Origin: Trissonchulus latispiculum
Taxonomy: Eukaryota; Nematoda; Enoplea; Enoplida; Ironidae
Reading direction: 5' to 3'
Assembly: GCA_030248195.1 (NCBI GenBank)
Contig: JASAND010028116.1
Coordinates: 91,145 to 155,144 of the forward strand
Length of the DNA: 64,000 nt
The position numbers were made by a program, and so were the translations under genes. Every line of letters begins with the position of its first letter. The stretch's first letter is position 1. Shown here piece by piece: positions 11,561 through 23,097 of the stretch. The notes beneath the pieces were generated by a model. That model saw only the letters and a list, made by a program, of their open reading frames with translations. It searched no databases and was not told the DNA's origin.

Positions 11561-12639
11561 GCCTTAGCCTTGTCTACTCTTTGAATGAATGAATGGCAGG
11601 GTGAAACCGCCCCCCTCACACGCCTTCATTGATATAAAAAAATGTTTATATCCTTCTGCATGGCGTTGAGGGGCCCACCTCTAGCATCCGTGCTTCCATT
11701 CTAATGTCCCTAGTTATAAACTCAACATAATAACATTCATCATATAAAATTAAATGGTATATATACGTATACAACTAGCTGGCGGCCCCAATGGAAGCAC
11801 AGATACCTACTGAGACAACTCATAAGAACAAAAGGTAAGTTTAGAGTAGAAATTAAATTTGCTAAAGGAGAATTTCACCTATTAACCTTTTTAAAAAATG
11901 TAAAAAAAGAAAAGAAAAACTGTTACGAAGAAAAATTATATAAGAAAAGTTTGTGTATAAGATATATAACACGGGGTTTTCACATACAGAATCATATAAA
12001 TATATATATTATATATGTATATATATATATATATACGCACACATAATAAGTCAAAAAGCCATTTTATGTATATACTGGAATTCATCGTTCATATATCCGA
12101 AAGATAAAATTAATAATAAAGATGCTGACGCATTTTTAAGAACTTCATATCACGTACATATATGTGTATATATGCCGAAATTTCAAAGTGATTTGCCTTG
12201 ACATGCACAGCATGTCCTCGTCTCAGCTCCCCTTTGGCGTCGGCATACCACGCCCTGTCTACCTACCCATATGTGCTTACCCACCATAAAAGAGCTGCAG
12301 CAAAACCAAGTATTTATAAAACAAAAAGTACATATATATGTATATATATACGTATACATGAGTACAGTATTTATAAATGAGATGCGTAAGAGAACCGTAT
12401 ATAATCTATTTGTCATCCGTTCATCCTGATGATTAGGGATGACAAATAGAGCTTTGCTGCAGGGGCTTCTCTTTTAATGGAGGAACGTGGCATGCCTGAA
12501 AGCATATATGTATAGTCAACGCTATGCATGTATGCAAGCCATTCATTCATTATCTTTTCTGGCGCTTTCCCCGCCTTTATTTATGAAAAAAAATCGTTTT
12601 ATACAATGACAAGTCATAGGGCCGACTTCAAGAGGAACT
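11561..12639. other. TA-rich DNA, no gene seen
   Basis: Contains several TATA/TACATA runs (for example 12000-12035, 12330-12360). Short frames here are low-complexity. Confidence 0.5.
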
Positions 12640-13556
12640 ATATATATACGCTACCAGCAAGAAAGCCCTTCCAGCTCGTAAGCGTACTACACGATCTACA
12701 GTAGATTCTAAACAGTAATAAAATCCGTCATGCCATATATAAGAAATGAGGTGGTCCCCCCCCAAATAAAAGAGAGAAAGAGTGCGAGTTTTGCTTAATT
12801 TTAGCAACAATAAGGATAGAGCACGCACAAGACTAAGTCTCTCGTAAGGCGCGCCCTTGAAGAAATGATGTAACAACATTGCAGGTTGCTAATGAATTTT
12901 TGAACTGGTTGACACTGGGTGAATTAACAACATCACCAGGCAAGGAATTCCAAACATTTACAACTCGGTTTGAAAAGAAAGACATAGTTTTAAGTTTACG
13001 ACAGCGTTTAGGGTAAAGCTTCCGATCATGCCCTCTAGTACCAGCATATTGAGAATACTCAAAGAAACGGTCAAAGTCAATACATATTTCATTGTTAACA
13101 ATTTTATATACCAGTATTAAATCAGCATACAATCTCCTAAGTTCCAATGATTCAAGATCACATCTTTTTAAACGCTCATGGTAAGGCAATTCATACATGC
13201 CTCTAACATATTTAGTAAATCTCCTCTGAACTGATTCTATCGTGTCAATGTCCTTTAGAAAGCGAGGTGACCAAACAGGTGTACAATACTCAAGCATGGG
13301 TCGAATATACGTTTTATACATTTTTATCTGAAAATCCCTATCTTTGTTAACGAAACTACGCTTAAGCAAATTCAATCTCTGTAAGGACTTCTTTTTTAAC
13401 TTATTACAGTAATCAGAAAATTCCAAATTACTACTATACCCCACACCTAAGTCACTAACACTAGTAACTTGAGCTAACACTGCATCATTAATAGAGCACG
13501 TCAACAAACAGGCACATTTACCAATACGAAACTCGAGACATTTAGGAACACTAAAT
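12640..13556 (-). pseudogene. 5'-truncated CR1/Jockey-type LINE, reverse transcriptase C-terminus
   Basis: About 240 codons on the minus strand (13556 to TAG at 12833-12835) encode the C-terminal part typical of LINE ORF2: KMYKTYIRPMLEYCTPVWSP, ESVQRRFTKYVRG, LPYHERLKRCDLESLELRR and, near the end, VVNVWNSLPGDVVNSPS. This is the thumb/C-terminal region downstream of the catalytic YXDD box, which is missing. Frame is intact to the stop, so the insertion may be fairly recent; 12640-12832 is probably 3' UTR. The element starts abruptly near 13556 (5' truncation), the normal result of incomplete target-primed reverse transcription. Confidence 0.85.
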
Positions 13557-13843
13557 ACTCCTCGGGTATAATTGCGATATGCAATTATTCAGTGTCATAC
13601 GGTGGACCCAGTGCAAAATTTGGTATGGCACTATCCCTCATCGTGAAAGCAACTGGGGTGTGGCACTAAGGAAAAATTCAGCACAAAGCTGATGTCTGCT
13701 ATGTCGAAATAGGAAATCGAAAAAGTGTAAATTATATGTAATATTATTGTAATATAATTCTGCGCCAAAAAATCTCGAAACTGGTGTCGAAAAAGATACC
13801 GGGTAACATTTGTATAGTTTAAAACTCGAAACAGATACTATGT

Positions 13844-14023
13844 CACTGTGGAATTAGAATTTTGAATTAGGTATTCAAAAAATTTAAATTAATTTTTGAA
13901 GTTAGCGAGCTGCCGAAAGTCGCTAAATTCTGTCGCTTTTGGTAATCAAAAATGAGAGTCATTAAGTTTTGTTTAGCTGCATAAAAAACTGAAGTCCAAA
14001 CTAAAAATTCTAATTCCACAGTG
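13844..14023. mobile_element. MITE, 180 bp
   Basis: Inverted ends CACTGTGGAATTAGAATTTT and AAAATTCTAATTCCACAGTG with a unique centre. No matching flanks were found, so the superfamily is open. Confidence 0.6.
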
Positions 14024-14149
14024 GCAGAGTACATGTATAAAGGTACCAAACGATACCTAATGTTGCTTGTAATCCTTTGCCAGTGTAAACTTTTTTGGGG
14101 CAGAAACTAAGTTTTTTCTGTAAAATTGTGAGAATTGCTAATTTTTACG

Positions 14150-14535
14150 ACCAGGCTATATTGCAAAATTTGAACTTGATATGCACGACATATGTGGTTA
14201 GTTTGTGTGAAAATGAACGAAATCCGTGATCTAAAAATCTTTCATGATTGACCCCCCCCTTACCTGCTAGCTTAACATATACATAGCTCAAAACTCGTAT
14301 GTAAAAACAAAAATGTTCTATTCGGTGACATCTTTCCATTTATATCAACCAATCAGGTGTATCGATAAGGTGCTGAGAGAATAGTGGCAAAAACCAAAGA
14401 TTTTATCTTTTCACCTAAAACTGCTGGACTGGCCCCAGAATGCTAAAAGAGCATCATATTTGGAAAGTTTCATCAACTTTCATCATAAAAATTGGAGCTT
14501 GTAAGGTTACATTTACACAAAGCGATGCCAGCACC
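14150..14535. mobile_element. Remnants of TTAA elements
   Basis: GACCCCCCCCTTACC near 14250 is a G-run element end; ATGCCAGCACC before TTAA at 14536-14539 is the right end of the GGTGCTGG family seen complete at 54643-57487. Confidence 0.4.
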
Positions 14536-14679
14536 TTAAAGAGCTCCATGCTTTGTTTTGGTGGTAGTCATCAAAATGCCAATCATGAAGTTGAACAGAC
14601 ATTTTATGCCAAATTTACCAAAATATTGCACTTTTTCAAAATTTGAAAACGGTGTTTGAAGGCATTGTAAGGCAAAATG

Positions 14680-14755
14680 ATCCCACAAAATCCCACTGAT
14701 CCCACATGGGATGAGTTTTCAATCCCATCCCATCCCATCCCTGATGCCAACACTG
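14680..14755 (-). mobile_element. hAT-type terminus with GGGAT repeats
   Basis: Read on the minus strand it starts CAGTGTTGGCATCAGGGATG and runs into GGGAT repeats, the mirror of the end at 10375. Confidence 0.45.
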
Positions 14756-15434
14756 GTCTATACATAGGATTATGCTTTGATAGAAAATAGCGCATTTGCT
14801 ACAAAGTTATGTTTATGTCGGCTAATAATATTAAATTAAAATCTGTGTAAAATAAAAACCTAACACAATGATTTCATTTATTGCACATACATTTTTGGTT
14901 TAGTTAGTTGTCCCTGTGTTCCCGCAGAAGTGCTCGAAAAGTATAATTCTCGTTCAACGATTTTTTCCAGTTTTTTCTGCTGCTGCTTTTTCTGCTGCTT
15001 TTTCGATCTCAGAAAAACCATCGGCCCCCAGATAGCTGCATTTCAATGATTAAGCTTTGCAATAGTTGATCCTATACTGTTGAATCAACGGGCAAATTTT
15101 ATTGGACGGTTTGAGAGTGATCGATGAAAGTTTTATTTTTGACTGGCAGTAAGGTATGTTTGTTATTTCTAAAGTTGTGACGATCGCTTTCTGAAAGGCA
15201 ATAGCAAAAGTTTTGTCTGAATTGAGAATTACTTAGTTTCTTGGTAAGCTCTGTTGCCTAAAATTTACCCACCATTTTGCTAAAATGTGGAGACAGACGA
15301 CATATTTTTAACAGAAAATATTCATAAATAGTAAAAAGTAGTCAAAAACGGTCAATTATATATCATGTTTTATAGCAATTTTTAAAATATAGAAAAATTG
15401 ATTGATTTTAGCGTTTTTATAAAAATTACCAATT
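14756..15434. other. No recognisable feature
   Basis: AT-rich, no convincing exon or repeat arm. Confidence 0.4.
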
Positions 15435-15478
15435 AGAACCGGAACCGGTACCTAGAACCGGAACCGGAACCGGAACCG
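15435..15478. repeat. (GAACCG)n short tandem repeat
   Basis: Six-base units in two groups around a central GTACC. Confidence 0.85.
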
Positions 15479-15480
15479 CT

Positions 15481-15890
15481 CATTTTCACATATAATGATC
15501 TTTGAGAAGTATGTTTTAACGAGTTTTAAAATTAAACTCGCATCTCTTACGGTTGTTGAGTAATTTCGCGTTAAAGTTGGGGTCTGCTTGTGTTAAGCAT
15601 AGGAAACTGAAAACGTGGTGACTTTATTCTTGCGCCAAAAAAATCTCTCGACGAACAGTTGTAATCCTGCCTAATTTTGTGTTTATAATGTAGCTGCGAA
15701 CATAAAGTGCGGTACGCTGGAAGTAGAATTTTAATTTAGGCCCTTAAATTTTTAAAAAAGTTTTTATTTTCGCAAACAGCGAAAAATTGTCAAATTTCAA
15801 AGTTTTTTGTAGCGGAAAAGTGGTGTCTTCGGAAAGAATTGCAAATTCCTCTAATTCAAAAGCCTAAATAAAATTTCTAACTCCAGGTTG
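15481..15890 (+). mobile_element. Degenerate copy of the 1219-1956 foldback
   Basis: Collinear words: GTTTTAACGAGTTTTAAAATT, GTTGTTGAGTAATTTCGCG, TTGCGCCAAAAAAATCTCTCGACGAAC, and the centre block with TTTAGGCCCTTAAATTT. The outer ends are lost. Confidence 0.5.
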
Positions 15891-16321
15891 CTGTAGTACT
15901 TGAATTGGCGGTTCCACGGATACCATGGTTCCATTGTATCTCTCTCCAGTTTCGAAATTTTTTGGCGCAAATATGGAAATTTTTTGCAAAAATTTTGAAA
16001 TTTCAGTTTTTTCGAAAATGTGGTCAAATTACGACAACAGCATGGTCCAAAACCGCCTATTTTGTATTCCAACTTGTGTATTCATGTCTTTCGATCTATT
16101 TGCAGCATGAAATTATGCTGACAGCTACGTCCAATACTTCTCTGCGTTCCAAACGGGACCCTCGAACCCCGAATTTCACAAAACAGCGATTTTTAATATT
16201 TTTCAAAAATTTTCATATTATACATCAATCGAAAGCTCTCAGTGCATGGAGGATTTCTTCTCATAGAACTATGAGTCGGCAATGCTTCTATTTTAAGTTA
16301 AATGCTGTTTCATTACATCAG

Positions 16322-16873
16322 GAGGAACAAGGGCATTCTTTCTCCGAGAAATTCATCAAAGAAGCTTCTGATCAAGCCCATCCGCCTGGAAAAGGTGCGA
16401 AAATCTTTTTCTTAATAGTTCTAAGGGTATACGACAAAATAAGCCAAAAACGTGAAGTTGATTTGCGAAAATATGCCTCAGTTGGCTGCAGCATCCTCGA
16501 GCTCGCTGATATGCAAATTGCATACAGTTGATGGTACGCAACTTACGGAGAACTGAACGAAACAACTCAAAATTTAAACTTAATATGCAAACGAGCGAAA
16601 TCCGTCACCTCAAAATTTGTCATGATGGACCCTCCCTTAAGTCAGTTCCTCCCCACAAATTTTACAGAAGCCGAATATAGTCTTACCAACTGCTCTGCTA
16701 CAATCCGCGATAATTTTGCTCAAACTTTGCTGGAAAACTACCGTACACTGCTGAGACGTTCACCACTAGAGAAATTAAGACATAAGATGCTTGCACAGTT
16801 ACAACTCGTATGCCATTATTTTACGAATTTAATTGAAAAACAACAACTGCTGTTGAGTATGGACGGAGTATGA
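16322..16873 (+). CDS. Two-exon end of an unknown host-like gene
   Basis: Exon 16322-16394 (73 nt) follows TTTCATTACATCAG and ends at AAAG|GTGCGA; exon 16668-16873 follows AAATTTTACAG and ends at TGA. The phases agree: the single G left by the first exon joins AA of the second. The joined peptide begins EEQGHSFSEKFIKEASDQAH and continues into a helical second exon (ENYRTLLRRSPLEKLRHKML, LVCHYFTNLIEKQQLLL). The 273-nt intron holds the right end of a G-run TTAA element (TTAA at 16637-16640). Upstream, the same frame is open from an acceptor near 16105, which may be a further exon. No family recognised. Confidence 0.45.
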
Positions 16874-17822
16874 ACTTATAGAAAAGCGGACCAAGTGTCA
16901 ACATCCTATTATGTATACTGAAAATCTGTAATAATGTTTTAATATAAAAAGTATATTACGTAACATGTTCACATTATATTAGGCAACAAAATTAAGCTTT
17001 ACAACACAGAACGCATAAAATCAAATTTGAGCTAGGCCAACCTCAGCCAAAAAACTTTTCGGACAAGGCTTGGTCGGCCAATGACTGCACGGGCCAATGC
17101 ATAAAGACATTCAGACAATGGAATAATCTTAGTAACCTTGCTCTGTAGCAAATGTATCGATCTACATGTACCAGATACCAAATTATTTTTTCTTTTTATT
17201 CCGGATCTAATTTGCAATTGCAAAAGAATCTTCAGCTTTCACGGGAGTCTGTTTCCCACATTCCACGATGTTGTATACTGGTTATCGTTGCCGTCGTCGA
17301 CAAAAATATTCTATTGGAACAAAATCTGAATCAGAAGGGACGCAAAGTTACTTACTGTAAAATGCTATGTGGTTAAACGTCAAACTCTGAAAATACCAAC
17401 CTATATGGAAGCATCGATATCATTGTTGGGCAAAATAGCATTAAACCCGACAAACTTTCAGTAAATTAAAGGTACGGTTTAATGTAGACAATAACAGTTG
17501 TTTTGTAAGACTGTACAGCTGTGACATACAGTTTCATTGTGCACTATGATTTCATATACGGATCGCCTTTTTATGCCCGACTGACCTAATTGTGGGACTC
17601 ATCAGGGGCTTACGACGTGTAAAACTATATACATACATACATACATGAGGCACAAAGTTGAGAGACTGTCTGAGATAAGTGCCGATATCAGAACGTTTCA
17701 GCAAGAACGTCGTAAAGAAGAACGTTTGTCGCGACTATAAAAATCTGCGTAAATTCACGATGAGTGGTAGTTATGTGAACTCGTGTTATTTCAATACATT
17801 AAGGCACTTTGCGTGCATTCAG
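16874..17822. other. No clear gene
   Basis: A (CATA)4 run lies at about 17630-17650. Short frames at 17032-17223 (minus) and 17152-17376 (plus) overlap on opposite strands and neither is convincing. Confidence 0.35.
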
Positions 17823-18156
17823 AGATTCAGATATTTATATGCAAGCCGTGTGGAGAGCTGCCAGCGTGCGGTACGAGTGCAAGCACCGCAGCACCGCAAT
17901 AGTGGCAGTACCGGCCTGATTCAGACAGTCGGCAGTTTTTTCCTCCTGCTCATGCCTGGTCGACATAACCTGCGTTATCTCTTATATCAACATGCTAAAG
18001 TCTACATAAATTTCATCTTTACATGGGAAACATTTCTAATTACAGGAAGGAAGCTCCGGTAGCGGGGCCTTTAAAAGAAGCTCAATTAAGCGGAAGAAGT
18101 CGCCTGAATCGGAACTACAACAAACCTGGAAACGAAGTAACACAGTATTTCGGTGA
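17823..18156 (+). CDS. Candidate last exon(s), Ser/Lys-rich C-terminus
   Basis: After ATTTCTAATTACAG, 36 codons (18046-18156, phase 0) read open to TGA and give a hydrophilic tail (SSGSGAFKRSSIKRKKSPES). A possible preceding 48-nt exon, 17823-17870, sits between GCATTCAG and GCG|GTACGA and ends in phase 0, which fits. Both calls rest on splice-like borders and composition only. Confidence 0.27.
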
Positions 18157-18310
18157 ATTGGAGCAATAAGCTGCTATATATTTCTTAAGAATTTGACGGA
18201 AATAGATGACTGTAGAATTGACAAAATGAATGATTAAATGTATCGGTTTGGACTCCTCTTCAGCCGGATGCCAACTTTAGTCAGTCTTTAGTTTAATAAA
18301 GAGTATTAAC

Positions 18311-18418
18311 GAAAGAAAGAAGGTCGGCAACACTGACCCGAAAAATTCGGCCCTGAGGTGGGGATCGAATCCACAAACTTTGGCCAACGTTCTACCGATT
18401 TTGTTACCCAGGGACACT
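18311..18418 (-). mobile_element. tRNA-derived SINE
   Basis: On the minus strand: CCTGGGTAACAAAATCGGTAGAACG is a decayed tRNA A-box half, GGATTCGATCCCC a strong pol III B box, then GAATTTTTCGGGTC and a TTTCTTT-rich tail. The copy at 63190-63378 has the same order of parts, defining a family. A real tRNA gene is unlikely because the head is decayed and the same tail follows both copies. Confidence 0.7.
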
Positions 18419-19003
18419 GTTGTGTTCTGTGATGTTTGTTATATTCTGCTACTTATCACAGGTCCTTATCACATACACTGTATAATGGAAAATCAGTAGG
18501 GACTTCTATACGTTGTTCTCAAGGGCAATTGCATTGAACATTTGCTTGCAACCATCTAAATTTAATGTATACATTTTTCCTGAGAAATCTGCTTTCATAC
18601 TGGTGCAACTTATAGCAGTCTACAAACTTAACTATTACAGCTGCTTTCGGAAATAACTAGACGGTTGCGCAAATCCAAAATCAATAAAAATAAAAATAAA
18701 AACCAAAGAAGTGCTCTTGTTTCTACGTGCACAACCGAATTCATCCTCCGCAACCGCGACTCTGCGGTCCATCTTCTTCCAACGGGTCGGTTCCTCGTTG
18801 ACAACCGCCAAGGTCTAAAGCCGAACATTTTCGATGCATATCGATTGGTAACGATGCTGGAATAGACGATGTCTCGGGAACCACTTGCGTCTTTCCCATT
18901 CTCTCTTTTAGTGCTAAAGTGTTTAAAACTTCACGATGTTTAACACTTAAAATGTTTAACTACTGCAAATCAGTAACTGTAGCAAATCAAACTTTTTCTT
19001 CAG
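18419..19003. other. No clear gene
   Basis: A GC-richer patch at 18720-18840 is open on both strands; a strong acceptor-like CTCTCTTTTAG lies near 18913. Not resolved. Confidence 0.3.
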
Positions 19004-19206
19004 TCCCCATGCCCGTCGTTAACAGAGTGGACAAGAAACAGCTTGCCTGGCTCGTCGTTGCTATATTCTGTGATCAGGGATCTTATTATGTCAGCAGACA
19101 TTTCCATACGGCCAGCCAGATTTGCAGTGAGCTAATCCGTCAGCCTTTGCCAGCCACTATCCGACAAAAGGACAAAAGGCGACAAATCCGACCAATCTAT
19201 ACTTGA
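19004..19206 (+). CDS. Candidate exon, frame unresolved
   Basis: Preceded by the strong acceptor-like CTTTTTCTTCAG. GC content is higher than around it. One frame runs 67 codons to a stop (VDKKQLAWLVVAIFCDQGSY); a second starts in phase 0 and reaches a good donor, GCA|GTGAGC, near 19128. I cannot choose between them and recognise neither. Confidence 0.25.
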
Positions 19207-20387
19207 TGCATGTATATTTTTGATATTCATCTTCTAAAACGAAATGATTTACGGTTAAAAATGTGCTGTTTATTAAAGAGTCTCAGCTTAGTGGTTGTGC
19301 ATTTTGTTTGGGTCGCACATGTGTGGCATGCACATGTGTTCGTACATATGTACTTATTGAGGAAACAAAAGACACAACCACTGCAGATGGGTCTCCTCCA
19401 CGCCTCCATGTAGTAAAACATTAGTTTGTTAGCGAGGGGCGAATTTTTTTTACACCATTCATTCATTCAACTTGAATCAGATCTGAGCGGGAAGGTCTCG
19501 TCCTAGTGACTGGTTGGATTTCATGCTATATTTTCAGTTGGTTTTGATAATGTCCGTTCAGCACTAACTTAGTTTGCCACTAGATAGTTTTGGAAACATG
19601 TGTTAATTGCCTTTCTGGTTTGAGCCCTAATTACAATATCTTGTGCGTTGAGGTATCTCATACACTCGAAAATCAGGTATTAAATGCCAATATCAAATCC
19701 AATAAATGAAGCATTTATTAAATTCTAAAAACCAGCTGGTAAGATGCATCAAAGCGTATTCAGGAAACAGTAATACATGCTAACACTCTGTGACCAATTT
19801 CTGGATAGTTAGCTTGCATATGCAAGCTTACGTCTCGGTCACCAAGAGCGCTAAAATGAAAAGTATTTCACATGCATTAATGCAAAAGAGCTTAGCATTT
19901 TCTCTTTCTAATAAATACAGTGAACCTAACTTTAGTTCTCGGAAATTATTTTTCTGCATTTTCGAAGCAATTTAGTTTTCCAGATTTGTTGCAGATTAAA
20001 GTAAATTTTTTCGTGAGGAATCGGCCACATCATGAAACACGAATTTAGTTCAATTCAAAGGTCAGTTTTTTGTATATATAATTTAGTTCCAGCTAATAAA
20101 ACAGAAGCAATAAAAACAACCAGTCCTATATATATATATACCCCAAGGTCTCTAATTTTAATTAAAATTTAATACAACAATGACAGTAAGGTAGTCAAAA
20201 CAGCAGAATCAGCTTGAAATGACAAATAGCATACGATTGCTAATCGACACATGTCACGACTACTAAACATTCTACTTCAGAAAGCAGGGATTATAAGTTT
20301 ACGATGCAATCTCATTTATGACACAATTTAATATTTTATTTTGTTCTTGCTTAATTTTATCTTTTTACGTAATTATATCAAGAGCAC
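19207..20387. other. No recognisable feature
   Basis: AT-rich; only short frames without support. Confidence 0.4.
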
Positions 20388-20470
20388 ATAATGCCTTTTG
20401 GAATGCTCTCTCTTATCTGAACAAAGCCAATGCACTGTTCGCTAACTGTTGACTCACCCAGCTCAAATTA
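20388..20470 (+). repeat. Fragment of the CAAGAGTA palindrome family
   Basis: AAGAGCACATAATG...CTCTCTTATCTGAAC...CACTGTTCGCTAACTGTTGAC matches the family end block. Confidence 0.5.
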
Positions 20471-20559
20471 GACCTTGGGACTCCCTCTCTTCCGCAAATC
20501 ATTACCTGGTCGAAACGGGGATTTGCTCACTCGCTCTGTTTGCGTGCTTAAACTCAACT

Positions 20560-20690
20560 TAACTTAACTTAAACTTAACTGCATTAACTAAATAAACGAA
20601 TCCACTTACTTTTGAACCTAATGCGCTTTTAACTTCAACTTAACTGCGTTAACTAAATAAACATATACACTATACTTCTGAACCTAATGG
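20560..20690. repeat. Two-copy 65-bp tandem duplication
   Basis: Both units contain TTAACTAAATAAAC and TGAACCTAATG (unit starts near 20584 and 20649); an ACTTA-rich run precedes them. Confidence 0.6.
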
Positions 20691-21457
20691 ACTATGAGAA
20701 AAAGCACCTACATATAATCTCATACCTCCGCAACCTCATACAATCCGCAACCGCATTTGTTACTTACTTACTACCGCATTACTTCAATTTTAATATGACA
20801 GCTTGTACGATTAAGATTCAATTTGCTTTCGTAGAAAATAAGAATTCAACTTTTTTTATTGTTTCAGGGGACGAAAAACTGTTTGGAGCTGCAATGCAAC
20901 GTAAAATTAAAAGATTTCCCTTTCATTCAGAAAATGAAGCTTAAAAGATTAAAATGGTCGGATTAAAGCAACTAAAAATGAGCAAAATTAAAACCTAATT
21001 GTTGTTTCTTTATGCATCTAATCAAAAACTTTGCAACGGCTGGTAGACAGACAGAGCACACAGTCAATAACATTCCATGGTGACATTGTGTAGTGTAGGC
21101 AGTAGCGGAAGACGAACTTTCTTCAAACACTTTCTTAAAATTACCCTTAATACCTTAAAATCGTTAATTGACTGTTTACTGGAGTGTTTGGTATTCATGC
21201 GGCATTTTCAGATGCAAAAAATGTCTATTTTGAAATGTGGCGCTATCTTTATGGTTGACCTTTCAACTCAACTCAACAAATCTCAATATTTATTATTCTT
21301 TCTCTGTTCGTCATCAATCTTTAACTGTAAAGGTAACTGTCTCATTGCTAGCTTGAAGATTGTGCACAAAAATCAACTTATATCCGGGGGTATATAGCAA
21401 TACCTTCTCGCTCAATCATGACTAATTTTTTAGTCAGTTGAAAGTTTTCTTTTATAG
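20691..21457. other. No confident gene
   Basis: A 25-codon stretch to TAA at 20942-20944 follows the strong acceptor-like TTTATTGTTTCAG (20867), but two frames are open. The 106-codon frame at 21077-21397 has no supporting signal. Confidence 0.3.
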
Positions 21458-22107
21458 CGAAAGGCTGTGTCTAAGATGCGGGGTCCAGTTTTCTGCTACA
21501 TTTCTGGGTTTCGCAATTGTGCTAGTCCTAGTAGCGGAGGTGGTGCTGTAGTTAAACCCCCAGGTCTCTCTGTTACACAGGGGTATAGGTGGTACTTTAA
21601 CTGGGCACTTGGGGTGTTAGATGAGACTCCTCCAAGATATCGTAAGTAATGCTTTCTGTTACTTTGAATTAAATCTAAGATCTTAGCATTTGAAAAATAC
21701 TTTTGGTGAAAGTATCTCAGATTTAGCGCTTTGGAATTCTTTAGAAGTTAGTATACAAACCGATTTTTCAGCCCATTTTTGGTGACCCTTGCCTAGTTTT
21801 ACCTTCCCCTTTCCGATGGCGGCTGGTAGGGCTTCTAGTATCTTGTACGAAGGCAAGGAGTGCTTTAGCAATTAGGAACAGAAGGAATGATAAGCCGTGC
21901 CAGAAACACTAAATATACGTACTTATTCGGACAATCTTCTTGTCTTTTACTTCTTCTCTTTACATTTTTCTTGAGAGGAAGTACTGCAAAGCTGTTGTAA
22001 AACATCTGGGAAATGGCACTTTGACAGCTATCACAGTCTTCTTTGATGACGGTACCATATCCTTTGAGATCTGTTTTACAAACATCAGAATAGAGCAATT
22101 TCGACAG
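21458..22107 (+). CDS. Three-exon gene piece, possible Tudor-like barrel
   Basis: Exons 21458-21641 (after TTCTTTTATAG, donor ATC|GTAAGT), 21745-21781 (37 nt, after GGAATTCTTTAG, donor TTG|GTGACC) and 21978-22107 (after a long CT tract, donor CAG|GTGCGG). Phases 1, 2 and 0 join in one frame with introns of 103 and 196 nt. The last exon reads W-KYCKAVVKHLGNGTL...VFFDDGTISF, the pattern of a small beta-barrel (aromatic, A-V, GNG, F-DDGT) as in Tudor/agenet-like domains; this is a weak resemblance. The first exon is Gly/Pro-containing with a WYFNWALG segment. It faces the SprT-like gene. A minus-strand frame over 21865-22273 is a less supported alternative. Confidence 0.45.
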
Positions 22108-22680
22108 GTGCGGCATCCTTTCCACTTTTATACTTTGCTTTATGAAATGTTTCAAATAGACGCTTGTTTCGTAGACTCTGCAGTGGGTCACCGGATGCAT
22201 AAGTGTTACTGATCTGGTTTGTCTGTTCGCATTTGTCTGTTTGCCCTCGTGGCATGAACCAAAGTAGCGGCAAACGCTCAGAAAATTTCCGTCACCAATG
22301 GATTAAACTAAATAAATAAAGTAAACACTGGATTAATTGTCATGGCTGGAAAGAAGACACCAAAGTACATTTTTCTAACACTATTGAGCTATAATCTATC
22401 GATTAAGTGAAGCCAAAAACAATTGTGGGTTCTGTAGGGCCTAAAAGCTATCATTTTTGAGGAAATCAGTTTTTCAAAATTTTACTGCTACATGCTAACG
22501 AAAATTTGTTTTACCTATGCTCAATGGACACAGCCTCCACAGTTCGTGCAAATTATTAAGATTTATGAATTAACCAGCAAGTCGCGTTTAGCTTGTGATA
22601 CGTTTTCGTATCCGCTTCTGCTTGGAATAAATTGGACTTGATTCTTCTTTCGCTGACTCCAGGTCTAGCTCTGTCGGTTT
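22108..22680. other. Intergenic, with a TTAA-family fragment at 22340-22500
   Basis: GGCTGGAAAGAAGACACCAAAGT...GAGGAAATCAGTTTTTC matches 56690-56820 (GGCTGGAAAGAGGGCATCAAAG, GAAGAAATCAGTTTTTTC), part of the GGTGCTGG element. Confidence 0.45.
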
Positions 22681-23097
22681 TCAGCCTTCTTCTAGAGAGC
22701 CTCTTTGCTTATTAAAGTTGTGTGTTGTTGAAACTCGGATATTAGCCTTGGAAGCGATTTCTTTAGCTTTTGCTCTAAATTCTGGCGCATGGTTTCCATC
22801 AATGTCTCTCCGCATAATGTCCGCATGGACAATTTCGTGAACTACGGTTTCGAAAAGTCCTTTGTCCTCAAATTAAGCAGTGTCAAGCCACCACCACTTT
22901 TGGGCCTATTTTTCTGGAGCAGAATCGTTTCACCCACTGACCTTGGGTCCATATCGTAGTAGCAGTTCCTGAAATGTTTAGTGGAGTCTAAACTTAATTA
23001 CAATGATGTAAACTTCGTTGGATCGTCTTTGTATGGTTGCAACCCGATTGCTGGAGTCAGATCTCTGACCAAAATGAGCGTTCTTCGGAGTTGTCTC
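22681..23097 (-). pseudogene. SprT-like zinc metallopeptidase, C-terminal exons with one frame break
   Basis: Read on the minus strand: exon 23097-23014 (after TTTAGTTTCAG), a 45-nt intron 23013-22969 (GTTTAC...TTTCAG), then an exon to TGA at 22681-22683; the split Lys codon joins in phase. The catalytic motif is HEIVH (22825-22839), preceded by LFETVV and followed by GNHAPEFRAKAK and ending STTHNF. HExxH plus a third His in HAPEF is the SprT/Spartan zinc signature; the proteins of this group cleave DNA-bound or other proteins. One base is missing at the TTT of 22866-22874 (AATTTGAGG): adding one T-run base would keep the frame. So either a recent pseudogene or an under-called homopolymer. 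Upstream exons were not found. Confidence 0.62.

Noticed and set aside
10375..14755. Single 4.4-kb hAT element joining the two GGGAT-rich ends
   Set aside because: The 8-bp flanks differ, and a LINE and several MITEs lie between; the ends may belong to two copies.
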